A stretch of 64,000 nucleotides of DNA, taken from NCBI GenBank assembly GCA_004556055.1, contig SFIW01000009.1, forward strand, positions 1 through 64,000. Reading direction: 5' to 3'. The notes beneath the pieces are model-generated. The model was not told the DNA's origin. It was given only the letters and a program-made list of their open reading frames with translations, and did no database searches. This document shows, piece by piece, positions 54,077-62,002 of this stretch. How positions within the stretch are numbered: position 1 is the first letter of the stretch; every line of letters begins with the position of its first letter. The stretch is from Planctomycetaceae bacterium (GTDB lineage Bacteria; Planctomycetota; Planctomycetia; Pirellulales; Thermoguttaceae). The translations under genes were made by a program, and so were the position numbers.

Positions 54077-56353
54077 ATGGCGTCGTTAGCGGACAGCTTA
54101 GTTTCTAGCGCGGAGCGTATTCTACAGGTCTACGCGCGCACCGACCTGTCCGCAAGGCGGTCGAACTATCTTGGGAAATCTTATTGGATCGTTAAAGATC
54201 CGATCGGGTTGAAATACTTTCGTTTTCAGGACGAGGAATACTTTATTCTCAAGAACTTAGACGGCAAACAGTCTTTAGAGACGATTAAGGAGAAATTTGA
54301 GGCGGAATTCCCTCCTCAAAAGATTACCCTTGAGGAAATTCAAAGCTTTGTCGGACAGCTTCATCAGTCGAACTTGATCGTCGCGGGCGTTCCCGACCAG
54401 GGGCACGAACTCCTCAAGAGGCGCAAAAAGCGAAGGCGACAAGAGGTTTTGGGACAATGCTCCAACATCTTGGCGATCCGTTTCAAAGGCGTCGACCCGA
54501 ACCGCTTTTTCGACTGGCTCCTTCCCTACGTGCGGTGGATGTTCCATCCCGTAACTCTTGTGGGATGTCTCCTTCTCATGCTCTCGGCGCTCCTCCTCAT
54601 CGGGATTGAGTTCGACCATTTCCGCGCGAAGTTGCCGGAGTTTCAGCAGTTCTTCGGGCCGGGGAATATCATGCTCCTAAGCGTGACCCTCTTCTTTACG
54701 AAGGTTCTGCACGAGTTTGGTCACGGGTTATCCTGTAAAGTCCTTGGCGGGGAGTGTCACGAGCTCGGCGTCATGATCCTGGTGTTGACCCCCTGTTTGT
54801 ATTGCAACGTCTCGGACTCATGGATGTTGCCCAATAAGTGGAAGCGCGCTGGGATCGGCGTCGCGGGCGTTTTTGTCGAGTGTACGCTTGCGGCGATCTG
54901 CACGTGGATTTGGTGGTTCACGAACGACAATATGCTGCACTACCTTTGCTTGAACATCATGTTCTTGTCGTCGGTCAGCACGATCGTGTTCAACCTTAAT
55001 CCGCTTTTGCGTTACGACGGTTACTACATCCTCGCGGATATTTTGGAGATTCCGAACCTTCGTCAGAAAGCGTCGAAGGCGATGACTCAGAAGGCGTCGA
55101 AATGGTTCCTGGGGATGGATCCCCCCGACGATCCTTTCTTGCCGAAGCGTAATCAGGTGTGGTTCGCGCTCTTTACGGTCGCGTCCGGACTCTATCGCTG
55201 GGTCGTTACGGCGTCGATTCTTTTCTTCGTCTACCGATTCTTCGACGCTTACGGGCTCAAGGTTCTGGCGCAGATAATCGCGGCTATGTCCCTCTACGGT
55301 CTTATTGGTTTGCCGTTGTGGAAGATATGTAAATTTTTCTGGGTTCCAGGACGCATATATAAAGTGAAAAAGAAGCATTTTTATCCGTCGCTTGCGGGCC
55401 TTTTGTGTCTGATAGCAGGTTTTTGTTTTATTCCTTTTCCGTACTCGATTTACGCGCCGGCAGTCTTGGAACTTCGTTCGGACGAGTCGACGACGGCGAA
55501 CGTTCTTTCGCCGAAGTCCGGGGGTGTTTTGCAGGAAGTCTTCGTGAAAGAAGGACAGCGCGTTCAGAAGGGGGACAAGATCGCCGTTTTGCGCAACCCG
55601 CAACTTGACGCGGAGTTGAACGACCTTCTAGGCCAGCTTCGGGAAACGCGCGCGGAAATAGAAATGTGTCGGCAGATGGGGAACGACCAAGACGCGGTCG
55701 CGCGTCTGCAAGAAAGCACGGCGCGCTATCAAGGTCTAAGCCGCTCGATCGAAGCGATGCAGGAGGAGCGCAAACGCCTCACCCTCGTCGCGCCTCTCGA
55801 CGGAGTCGTCGTCTCGCCCTATTGGCGCGTTGATCGCGAGGCGCAAACGCAGCGTCCGAACGATTTTTCCGCCGCGCTCCCCGTTTGGGACGGCACCCCG
55901 CTTCTCGCATGGAACTTGAACACGACGTTGGAACCGGGCGCGCACATCTGTAGCGTCGGGGATCCGCGTAAATTGGAAGCGATTATCGTCGTCGACCAGT
56001 CGAAGATCAACTTTATCCAGCCGGGTCAGAAGGTCAAGATCAAATTGACGGAACGCCCCTCCGAGACGCTTATCGCCGAAGTCGCGTCGCATGACGACGT
56101 GGAAGGGACGACGATGGAGTCCGTCCCGTACCAGCTCTCCGTGAAAGGGGGCGGGCCCGTCGCGACGGAGACGGCGGAAGGTGGCTTAGAACGTCCTCAA
56201 AGCGGCGCATATCGCGTGCGCGTCGATCTCGATAACGACGACGAACGCATGAGCGTCGGAATGACCGCGAAATGCAAAATTAAGGCGAAGCCTCAGACGC
56301 TCTTGCAGCGTCTCATAAGACTTTGCCGCGAAGTCTTCAACTTCAAACTGTAA
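54077..56353 (+). CDS. M50-type membrane metalloprotease with PqqD-like N-terminus and HlyD-like C-terminus
   Basis: 758 residues. Residues about 25-115 resemble PqqD-type binding domains (YFRFQDEEYFILKNLDGKQSLETIKEKFEAEFP). Membrane segments begin near 154. The site-2 protease motif is HEFGH (212-216) with a second metal ligand in NPLLRYDGYY (Asn308, Asp314). Further hydrophobic segments follow to about 455 (YPSLAGLLCLIAGFCFIPF). From about 470 the protein becomes periplasmic, with lipoyl-like (GGVLQEVFVKEGQRVQKGDKIAVL), coiled coil and barrel parts of a membrane-fusion protein. Related M50 proteins are labelled putative peptide zinc metalloproteases and are linked to peptide export. Third gene of the operon. 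Peptide substrate, if any, is not visible here. Confidence 0.85.
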   Translation: MASLADSLVSSAERILQVYARTDLSARRSNYLGKSYWIVKDPIGLKYFRFQDEEYFILKNLDGKQSLETIKEKFEAEFPPQKITLEEIQSFVGQLHQSNLIVAGVPDQGHELLKRRKKRRRQEVLGQCSNILAIRFKGVDPNRFFDWLLPYVRWMFHPVTLVGCLLLMLSALLLIGIEFDHFRAKLPEFQQFFGPGNIMLLSVTLFFTKVLHEFGHGLSCKVLGGECHELGVMILVLTPCLYCNVSDSWMLPNKWKRAGIGVAGVFVECTLAAICTWIWWFTNDNMLHYLCLNIMFLSSVSTIVFNLNPLLRYDGYYILADILEIPNLRQKASKAMTQKASKWFLGMDPPDDPFLPKRNQVWFALFTVASGLYRWVVTASILFFVYRFFDAYGLKVLAQIIAAMSLYGLIGLPLWKICKFFWVPGRIYKVKKKHFYPSLAGLLCLIAGFCFIPFPYSIYAPAVLELRSDESTTANVLSPKSGGVLQEVFVKEGQRVQKGDKIAVLRNPQLDAELNDLLGQLRETRAEIEMCRQMGNDQDAVARLQESTARYQGLSRSIEAMQEERKRLTLVAPLDGVVVSPYWRVDREAQTQRPNDFSAALPVWDGTPLLAWNLNTTLEPGAHICSVGDPRKLEAIIVVDQSKINFIQPGQKVKIKLTERPSETLIAEVASHDDVEGTTMESVPYQLSVKGGGPVATETAEGGLERPQSGAYRVRVDLDNDDERMSVGMTAKCKIKAKPQTLLQRLIRLCREVFNFKL

Positions 56354-56377
56354 AATTTAGAAAAACTTTACCCATCC

Positions 56378-56406
56378 TTGATTTAAGGTCGCCGCGCAGG
56401 TATAAT
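56378..56406 (+). promoter_or_regulatory. Promoter of the beta-helix gene at 56509
   Basis: TTGATT at 56378 and a perfect TATAAT at 56401 with 17 bases between. Confidence 0.68.
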
Positions 56407-56450
56407 TGCGACGCGCGCGGTTCTCGCAGGGGAAGGACTAGGATTTGACG

Positions 56451-56483
56451 ACGCCCAACGCTCGCGCGCTTGGGCGTTTTTTT
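56451..56483 (+). terminator. Intrinsic terminator in the leader of the beta-helix gene (possible attenuator)
   Basis: ACGCCCAA and TTGGGCGT form an eight-pair stem followed by T7. It lies about 40 bases after the predicted start and 25 bases before the next ATG, which has GAGGAGG upstream. It may also be the terminator of the preceding operon. Confidence 0.8.
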
Positions 56484-56508
56484 ATGACTGCTTCGAGGAG
56501 GTTCCAAA

Positions 56509-58296
56509 ATGACAAAACGATTGACACGCGCTTTCTTAGCCGCGTTCCTAGCGCCGCTCCTAATCGGGGTCGCGTCGGCGACTGATTACTTCGTCGATTC
56601 GCAAAATGGGGACGATCGCGCCGCGGGAACCTCCCCTGAGACGGCGTGGCGCACCCTCGGTCGCGTCTCGGACGCCAAGGAACTTCAAGGGGGCGACGTC
56701 GTTAAGTTCAAAAAAGGCTGCGTATGGCGCGACGGATTGCAGCCGCGATCGGGAGAAGTCGGCAAGCCGATTCTTTACACGAGCTACGGGGAAGGCGAGA
56801 AGCCGAGTTTCTGGCGTTCGACGTCGTTGGCGGATCCGTCTTGTTGGTTGAAAGAGGGGGAGAATCTCTGGGCGACGCGACCTCGAGAGACTCGAGTTTT
56901 AGGCCCCGCGACGCTTGCAATCGATATCGAAAAATGGGGTATGCACAACGAAGGGAACGCGAAGACGAAGACGTCGATAGAAGACGGAACGTATCGAATC
57001 GAGGTTCTTAGCGCGGGAACGGCTCCGAATCATATTCAGTGGACGTACGCGCCCTTTGCCGTCGAGAACGGCAAACAATGGCGACTTTCCTTCGAAGCGC
57101 GCGCGAATAAGCCCGCGAATTATTCCGTTTCTTTTATGAAGAGCGGCGCTCCGTGGTCCTCGTACGGCGCGACGAATGGTAAAACCGAGATTGGCGAAGA
57201 ATTTGCGCGTTACGAACTCGACACGACTTTTATTAAAACCGCCGAAGACGGTCGCGTGACCTTCTATTTTGGCAAACTCGAAGAAGGAACGGTTCTCGAA
57301 TTTAGGAACTTTAACGTCGAAGAAATCGAGGTCGACGAACTGCAGCTGACTCCCGACGTCGGGAATATCATCCTCGACGGAAATAAGGCGGCGTTTAAGA
57401 AATGGACGCGCGACGAACTCACGACGCAAGACGACTTCATGTATGATCGCGAAGACGGACGCGTATGGTATTACTCGGAGAAGAATCCCGCGGACGCGCA
57501 CGAAACCCTCGAAGCGGCGCGAATGATCCACGTGATTAATCTTTCCGGCGTGACGGACGCCGTCTTTGACGGTCTTGATTTGCGTTACGGAGCGGCGCAC
57601 GGCTTTGGCGGTTCCGGAAATCAGCGCTGCGTGATTCAGAATTGCGATATCTCCTGGATCGGCGGCGGCGATCAATATCTCGAAGGGGGCAAGGGACGAC
57701 GCACGCGATTCGGAAACGGTATTGAATTTTGGTCCGACGCGCAGGATCACAAGGTTCTCAACAATCGAATCTGGGAAGTTTACGACGCGGCTTTGACGAA
57801 TCAGGGGAGCGGCGTCAACGTCGAAAGGAACATCGTCTACGTCGGTAATCTGATCTGGAACTGCGAGTATTCCTTCGAATACTGGAATCGCGGCCCCGAA
57901 TCGAAGACGCAGGATATTGTCTTCGCCGGAAACGCGTGTCTCGACGCCGGATATGGTTGGGGACATGTTCAGCGACGCGATCCAAATGGTCGTTGCCTTA
58001 TGATTTATAGCAACGAAGCGCAAACGACGAATTTCCAGATCGTCGGAAATTACTTCGTCAACGCGACCGATTCCCTCGTGCGCAACGATAAGGAATGGAC
58101 TCCCGAGGAACCGAAGATGGAGAACAATATTTATTGGCAAGACGACGAGTCGAAACCGTACGCGCTATGGCATGGAAAGACCTATTCGGGGGACGAATTC
58201 GAAGCGTACCGTCAAACGATTGACGGCGAGAAAAGAGGAGAAAAGAGGAAGATTACGCGCGAATTCATCCGCGAGAGATTTCCTCTTCCCGAATGA
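56509..58296 (+). CDS. Secreted right-handed beta-helix protein (polysaccharide-lyase-like) with CBM-like insertion
   Basis: 595 residues with signal peptide (about 1-24). It opens TDYFVDSQNGDDRAAGTSPETAWRTLGRV, the usual start of secreted pectate-lyase-type beta-helix proteins. Around residues 140-275 a domain is inserted that resembles carbohydrate-binding module 4/9 (IEVLSAGTAPNHIQWTY, WRLSFEARANKPANYSVSF). The helix then runs from about 340 to 560 with coils such as VIQNCDISWIGGG and NGIEFWSDAQDHKVLNNRI. The C-terminus is charged. Likely acts on or binds polysaccharides outside the cell. Catalytic residues cannot be assigned, so a non-enzymatic binding role is possible. It is transcribed separately. 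Confidence 0.7.
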   Translation: MTKRLTRAFLAAFLAPLLIGVASATDYFVDSQNGDDRAAGTSPETAWRTLGRVSDAKELQGGDVVKFKKGCVWRDGLQPRSGEVGKPILYTSYGEGEKPSFWRSTSLADPSCWLKEGENLWATRPRETRVLGPATLAIDIEKWGMHNEGNAKTKTSIEDGTYRIEVLSAGTAPNHIQWTYAPFAVENGKQWRLSFEARANKPANYSVSFMKSGAPWSSYGATNGKTEIGEEFARYELDTTFIKTAEDGRVTFYFGKLEEGTVLEFRNFNVEEIEVDELQLTPDVGNIILDGNKAAFKKWTRDELTTQDDFMYDREDGRVWYYSEKNPADAHETLEAARMIHVINLSGVTDAVFDGLDLRYGAAHGFGGSGNQRCVIQNCDISWIGGGDQYLEGGKGRRTRFGNGIEFWSDAQDHKVLNNRIWEVYDAALTNQGSGVNVERNIVYVGNLIWNCEYSFEYWNRGPESKTQDIVFAGNACLDAGYGWGHVQRRDPNGRCLMIYSNEAQTTNFQIVGNYFVNATDSLVRNDKEWTPEEPKMENNIYWQDDESKPYALWHGKTYSGDEFEAYRQTIDGEKRGEKRKITREFIRERFPLPE

Positions 58297-58341
58297 CGAC
58301 GAGGTGAAAAGCGGATTTCCCAAAAAATCGTAGAAAATTCC

Positions 58342-58370
58342 TTGACAATTGATACTTTATACTATATGAT
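58342..58370 (+). promoter_or_regulatory. Promoter of the PTPS-like gene
   Basis: A perfect TTGACA at 58342 and TATGAT at 58365 with 17 bases between, about 130 bases before the ATG. Confidence 0.7.
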
Positions 58371-58499
58371 ATTTATTGTTGATAGGGATTCGTAAGAATT
58401 TCTCTTAACAAACGTATAGCGGAATCATCCGCATCACTCCACCGAGGAATATTGCGAGGTTTGCAATTGCCCTCAACTTAGTTTGGTAAGGAGACGCCA

Positions 58500-59066
58500 A
58501 TGAGAAGTATCACTAAATTGGATTTGCAGTATGCCCATCGTTTCTATGGCTTCAAAGGAGAGGCCCAGTACCTTCACGGCCACACCGGCGTTTTGACGAT
58601 CGAAGTTGAAGACTCGGTCGAACCGGGCGTCAACATGGTTTTCCCTTGCAACGAGATTCAGAAGACCGCGTGGGACGTCTTGAAGAACTTCGATCATGCG
58701 CTGGTTCTTCGCGAGGACGATCCTCTTCTCCCCGCGATCTTGGACGTCTACGAGAAGCAGGGAATCAAGAACGGAGCGCCGACGAATAAGATGAAGGGCC
58801 CCGCCTTCAAGACCGAACTCGCGACCGCCTATCCCGAATGTCGCTTGGTCGTGACGAAGGAAACGATGACGGTCGAAGGAATGATCAAGATCGTCTACGA
58901 TCTCCTGAAGGATAAGCTCAACATCGCGAAACTCACCTTCACGAGCGGCGTCAACGCGGCGACCCAGGAATACTCGGTCGACAAGTCGATCGATCGCTGC
59001 CCGTTATGCGGAATCGCGCTCAACGAAAAGGGCGTATGCCCGAAGTGCGGCTATAAAAAGGCCTGA
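58500..59066 (+). CDS. 6-pyruvoyl-tetrahydropterin synthase / QueD homologue lacking the catalytic Cys, with C-terminal zinc ribbon
   Basis: 188 residues. The zinc site is kept: His13 (YAHRF), His26 and His28 (LHGHTG). Asp65-His66 (FDHALVL) and the Glu of TVEGM are also in place. However, the catalytic cysteine expected three residues before the L of LHGH is Ala22 (with Glu21 next to it), so the normal PTPS/QueD mechanism cannot work unchanged. A glutamate at the cysteine position defines the PTPS-III subgroup; here it is one residue off. The C-terminus adds a zinc ribbon with Cys167, 170, 180 and 183 (CPLC...CPKC), not part of QueD. Possible roles: queuosine or folate pathway variant, or a non-catalytic pterin binder. 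It has a strong promoter and terminator of its own. Confidence 0.82.
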   Translation: MRSITKLDLQYAHRFYGFKGEAQYLHGHTGVLTIEVEDSVEPGVNMVFPCNEIQKTAWDVLKNFDHALVLREDDPLLPAILDVYEKQGIKNGAPTNKMKGPAFKTELATAYPECRLVVTKETMTVEGMIKIVYDLLKDKLNIAKLTFTSGVNAATQEYSVDKSIDRCPLCGIALNEKGVCPKCGYKKA

Positions 59067-59100
59067 TATCTCTGAGCGCTAAAATGGAATGTCAATGTTA

Positions 59101-59138
59101 GAAGCGGAGACGCGTTTGTCGCGCCTCCGCTTTTTTAT
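59101..59138 (+). terminator. Terminator of the PTPS-like gene
   Basis: AAGCGGAG...CGCG and CGCG...CTCCGCTT pair around a five-base loop, followed by T6. Confidence 0.9.
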
Positions 59139-59162
59139 ATGGTTTGACGATTGCGTCAATAG

Positions 59163-59191
59163 AAAAAGGGCGTCGGTTTGAGACCGCGCCC
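59163..59191 (-). terminator. Terminator of the large acidic secreted protein
   Basis: On the minus strand, GGGCG and CGCCC (with CGGT/ACCG inside) form a stem followed by T5, 20 bases past the stop. Confidence 0.75.
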
Positions 59192-59210
59192 TATTTCGTC
59201 GGATCAGATA

Positions 59211-61793
59211 CTATCGTTTTTCCACTTTCGAATCGCCGGAGTCCGTTGTTTCTACCGCCGCCGTCTTAGCGACAAAGACGCCGGGGACGGGAGTCCAGCG
59301 ATAGGTGGCGACGCGTTCTCCGTCGTCCGCCTTGTTGATTTGGGCGAAGGTCTTGACGGGAGAGCCTTGATTGGAGGCGTCGACGGGAGGCGTATATCTG
59401 AGCGTAACCGGTCGACTAGCGACTTTCGGGGCCTCCTTTTGGTCGCTCGCCGCAGGCGTCGGGGGGACGCTCTTAATCGCGTTCAGGGAGCCGGAGGAAA
59501 GGTTAGAGACAGTCCAGCCGTTGGCGTCGGCTTTGGCCGTTTTCTTGTCGTCCGACTTGACGGACTTGAACGCGGGGGTTTCTCGCGGGGCCGAGAAGGA
59601 CTCGACGGACTGCGAGATTTGGGACTCTTCTTCGTCTTCTTCGCTTAAGACGGGGAGGAACTCGTCCGCTTCGTCGTCGGTTGAGTCGGCGTCGTTTTCC
59701 GTATTGGACTCTTCGTCGCCGCCGTCTTCTTCGCCGCCGTCGTCGGCAGTGGAGAGGAGGGTTTCGGTCGCGTCTGGAATCTCGTCGAGAATAAGCGCGT
59801 CGGATTCGTTGTCGGAGCCGTCAGCTTCTTCGAGAGAATCGGGCAGCGCGACGATCGTGGACGCGTCGTCTTCGTCTTCGTCTTCCGCGTCGTCATTTTC
59901 GTCGACGTTGAAGTCAAGAATGGGCACGCCGTCGTCGTCGATCGTAATCTCCGCGACTTCTTCACTTTCCGAGGCGCCCCCGGCGATTTCGAGAGGAATC
60001 GCGATAGCGAGGGATTCGTCCGCAGCGAGAACGTCGAAGTCTTCGTCGTCGCTCGATACGGCGAGGGGTTCGATCTCCGCAGGTTCGTCCGTCGTGAGAA
60101 GACTGTCGACGCCAAGCTCGTTTTCTTCTTCGCTTTCAGAAAGGAGCGCCATTGCGCGAGAATTCGTTGAAGGGATCGACTTGAGTTTTGCGAGCGAGGG
60201 AGTCGAGCTCGAACGACCCTGGGATTGAGTCGCAAGGTACGCGTCTCCAGTCATGATGTGCTCGTCGTCGCTCCAATCGCCGCCGTCATAGGATTCGTCG
60301 TCGGCGAGGGAGAAGTCGTTCCCCATAAAGTCCTCTGCGCTGATTTCATAGCTCTTCGCCGAGGATCGCGCGCGATTCGTCGACGGAGTCGCGACGGAAG
60401 AGGCGTACGACGCGTCGATTCCTGAACTATGAGGCGCGACTTGATTCGCCCCGCGCGAGAGGATTCTCGCGTAGCCGGGATTCGGGTCGTTCGCTTTCGC
60501 TAAGAGCATATAGTTTGGCAGTTCGCCGCGCATACGAAGACGCTTTTGCATATCGAGCTGCCGCGTCTTATATAGAAGCGCGCGACGCGCGTCCGTTGGA
60601 AGCCCTCGCAGTTGCGCGACGACGCCCGCGAATTGTTGCGGATCCTGCTCCGCTGTTTGCGAGACGCTGTCGATGAACGCGAGAGTCTGTTGGAAATTCG
60701 AGTCCGCGATCTTGCCGAGCGCCTGCGTGAAGGTTCGCGCCAGGAGATCTACGCCGGGATTCTTAATATCAATGAACGCGTCGAGACGGCAAATCACGAG
60801 GGGCGTGAGCGACGCGTCTTCCGTATAACGCGTCTGAAGAACCACGAGCGCCTCCCCTTCTACCGGACGAATAAGCCCCGCGCCGCGATAGACTCCCGTC
60901 ACATGCGCGACGGCGAGTTCCGACGTCTGGTAGAGAATCGTGAGCGTTCCTTTAGACCCTCCCTTTTCGCTAATCGTATACTGTCCGCGCCCGATTTCCG
61001 CCATCGTTATTTCTTCATATCCCATAGATCGCCAAAGTTCGACGATCGTTTGGGGATAGGTGAGGAAGAAGTCGAAAAGCTCGGGATTGCAGCGACATCC
61101 GGCCATCGGCAGGCGACGATACATCGTCGGTCTTGTCGCAAGTTTTTCGAGACGTTCGCGCGTTTCGGCGGGGAAGAGATCCCACGGGAGTTTGGAGAGC
61201 GCTTCGTTGGCGTCTTGAGGATTTGCCGAGGCCTGAGAAAGGATCGCGGCTCCCGACGGATTCGCGGGTCGCGATTCCGCAGCGACTCCCGCCGTGACTC
61301 CCAGATGCTGAGCGCGCGAATGAAACGCCTGATTCGGATCGACGCCTGGACGCGACTGCGCGGGATTTCTTTGCGCGGCGTAAGGAGGCATGGCGCGCGG
61401 CGAAGGTTGCCGCGCCGCGCGCGGCGTCGATTGAGCGTTGGTCTGAGGTTTAGGCTCGAAGGAACCGCGTAGGGACGGAAGAAGCGGTTTGCCCCCAAGA
61501 AGGCCGATGCGTTGAGGTTCGACGCTTTCCTCTTGCGCGCTTCCCCCTTGATTGTTGAAAAGCCCGGAGAGAATCGGGGTACGCGAGGAGGACGCGCCGT
61601 TGGAACGCGACTGCGTCGCCTGGCGTTGCGCCGCCTGATATTGACGTTGCGCGTCTACCTGAGCCGGATAGTCGTATTGCGCGGCTTGCGCGCCGACCAA
61701 CATTGAAAAACCAAGCGCGACGCTTAAAGCTGCTCGCACGGCTCTCTTACGCGCCGTTTCACGGCGGCAAACGCGGTCGTCGATACGTGTCAT
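59211..61793 (-). CDS. Large secreted protein with acidic low-complexity C-terminal half, unknown function
   Basis: 860 residues from ATG 61793, eight bases after GAGGG; a TTG two codons earlier is not needed. A basic N-terminus and hydrophobic stretch (about 20-38) end in AQAAQYD, a signal peptide. Residues 40-195 are Gln/Ser/Pro-rich. Residues 200-410 form the only well-ordered domain: LPWDLFPAETRERLEKLATRPTMYRRLPMAGCRCNPELFDFF, GSKGTLTILYQTSELAVAHVTGVYRG and EALVVLQTRYTEDASLTPL. It looks conserved but I do not recognise a named family. Residues about 490-760 are rich in Asp, Glu and Ser and probably disordered. Possibly surface-attached or periplasmic. No partner gene is adjacent. Confidence 0.75.
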   Translation of the reverse strand: MTRIDDRVCRRETARKRAVRAALSVALGFSMLVGAQAAQYDYPAQVDAQRQYQAAQRQATQSRSNGASSSRTPILSGLFNNQGGSAQEESVEPQRIGLLGGKPLLPSLRGSFEPKPQTNAQSTPRAARQPSPRAMPPYAAQRNPAQSRPGVDPNQAFHSRAQHLGVTAGVAAESRPANPSGAAILSQASANPQDANEALSKLPWDLFPAETRERLEKLATRPTMYRRLPMAGCRCNPELFDFFLTYPQTIVELWRSMGYEEITMAEIGRGQYTISEKGGSKGTLTILYQTSELAVAHVTGVYRGAGLIRPVEGEALVVLQTRYTEDASLTPLVICRLDAFIDIKNPGVDLLARTFTQALGKIADSNFQQTLAFIDSVSQTAEQDPQQFAGVVAQLRGLPTDARRALLYKTRQLDMQKRLRMRGELPNYMLLAKANDPNPGYARILSRGANQVAPHSSGIDASYASSVATPSTNRARSSAKSYEISAEDFMGNDFSLADDESYDGGDWSDDEHIMTGDAYLATQSQGRSSSTPSLAKLKSIPSTNSRAMALLSESEEENELGVDSLLTTDEPAEIEPLAVSSDDEDFDVLAADESLAIAIPLEIAGGASESEEVAEITIDDDGVPILDFNVDENDDAEDEDEDDASTIVALPDSLEEADGSDNESDALILDEIPDATETLLSTADDGGEEDGGDEESNTENDADSTDDEADEFLPVLSEEDEEESQISQSVESFSAPRETPAFKSVKSDDKKTAKADANGWTVSNLSSGSLNAIKSVPPTPAASDQKEAPKVASRPVTLRYTPPVDASNQGSPVKTFAQINKADDGERVATYRWTPVPGVFVAKTAAVETTDSGDSKVEKR

Positions 61794-61926
61794 CTTCAAT
61801 CCCTCGAATAACTATTCTATGCGGCGACCTCATGCCGCCGCGCGACGTTTGATAAAACGACTTTATGGATTATATCGGATTTTTTGGTGAAAGAATAAAG
61901 CGTAAAATGATTTTTTCTGTAAAGGG

Positions 61927-61955
61927 TTGCCTAGATTTTTTATTTTTGCTAAACT
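61927..61955 (+). promoter_or_regulatory. Possible promoter of the gene at 62003
   Basis: TTGCCT at 61927 and TAAACT at 61950 with 17 bases between. A minus-strand TATAAT at 61869-61874 may serve the leftward gene; its -35 is not clear. Confidence 0.4.
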
Positions 61956-62002
61956 GGTGATGAAGCGGCGCAGGGGCGTCGGCAAATGGAAGGCGCGCAG
62001 TA

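Noticed and set aside
54077..56353. SpoIVFB or RseP-type sigma-factor activating protease
   Set aside because: No PDZ or CBS domain; the PqqD-like and HlyD-like parts and operon context point to export rather than sigma factor control.
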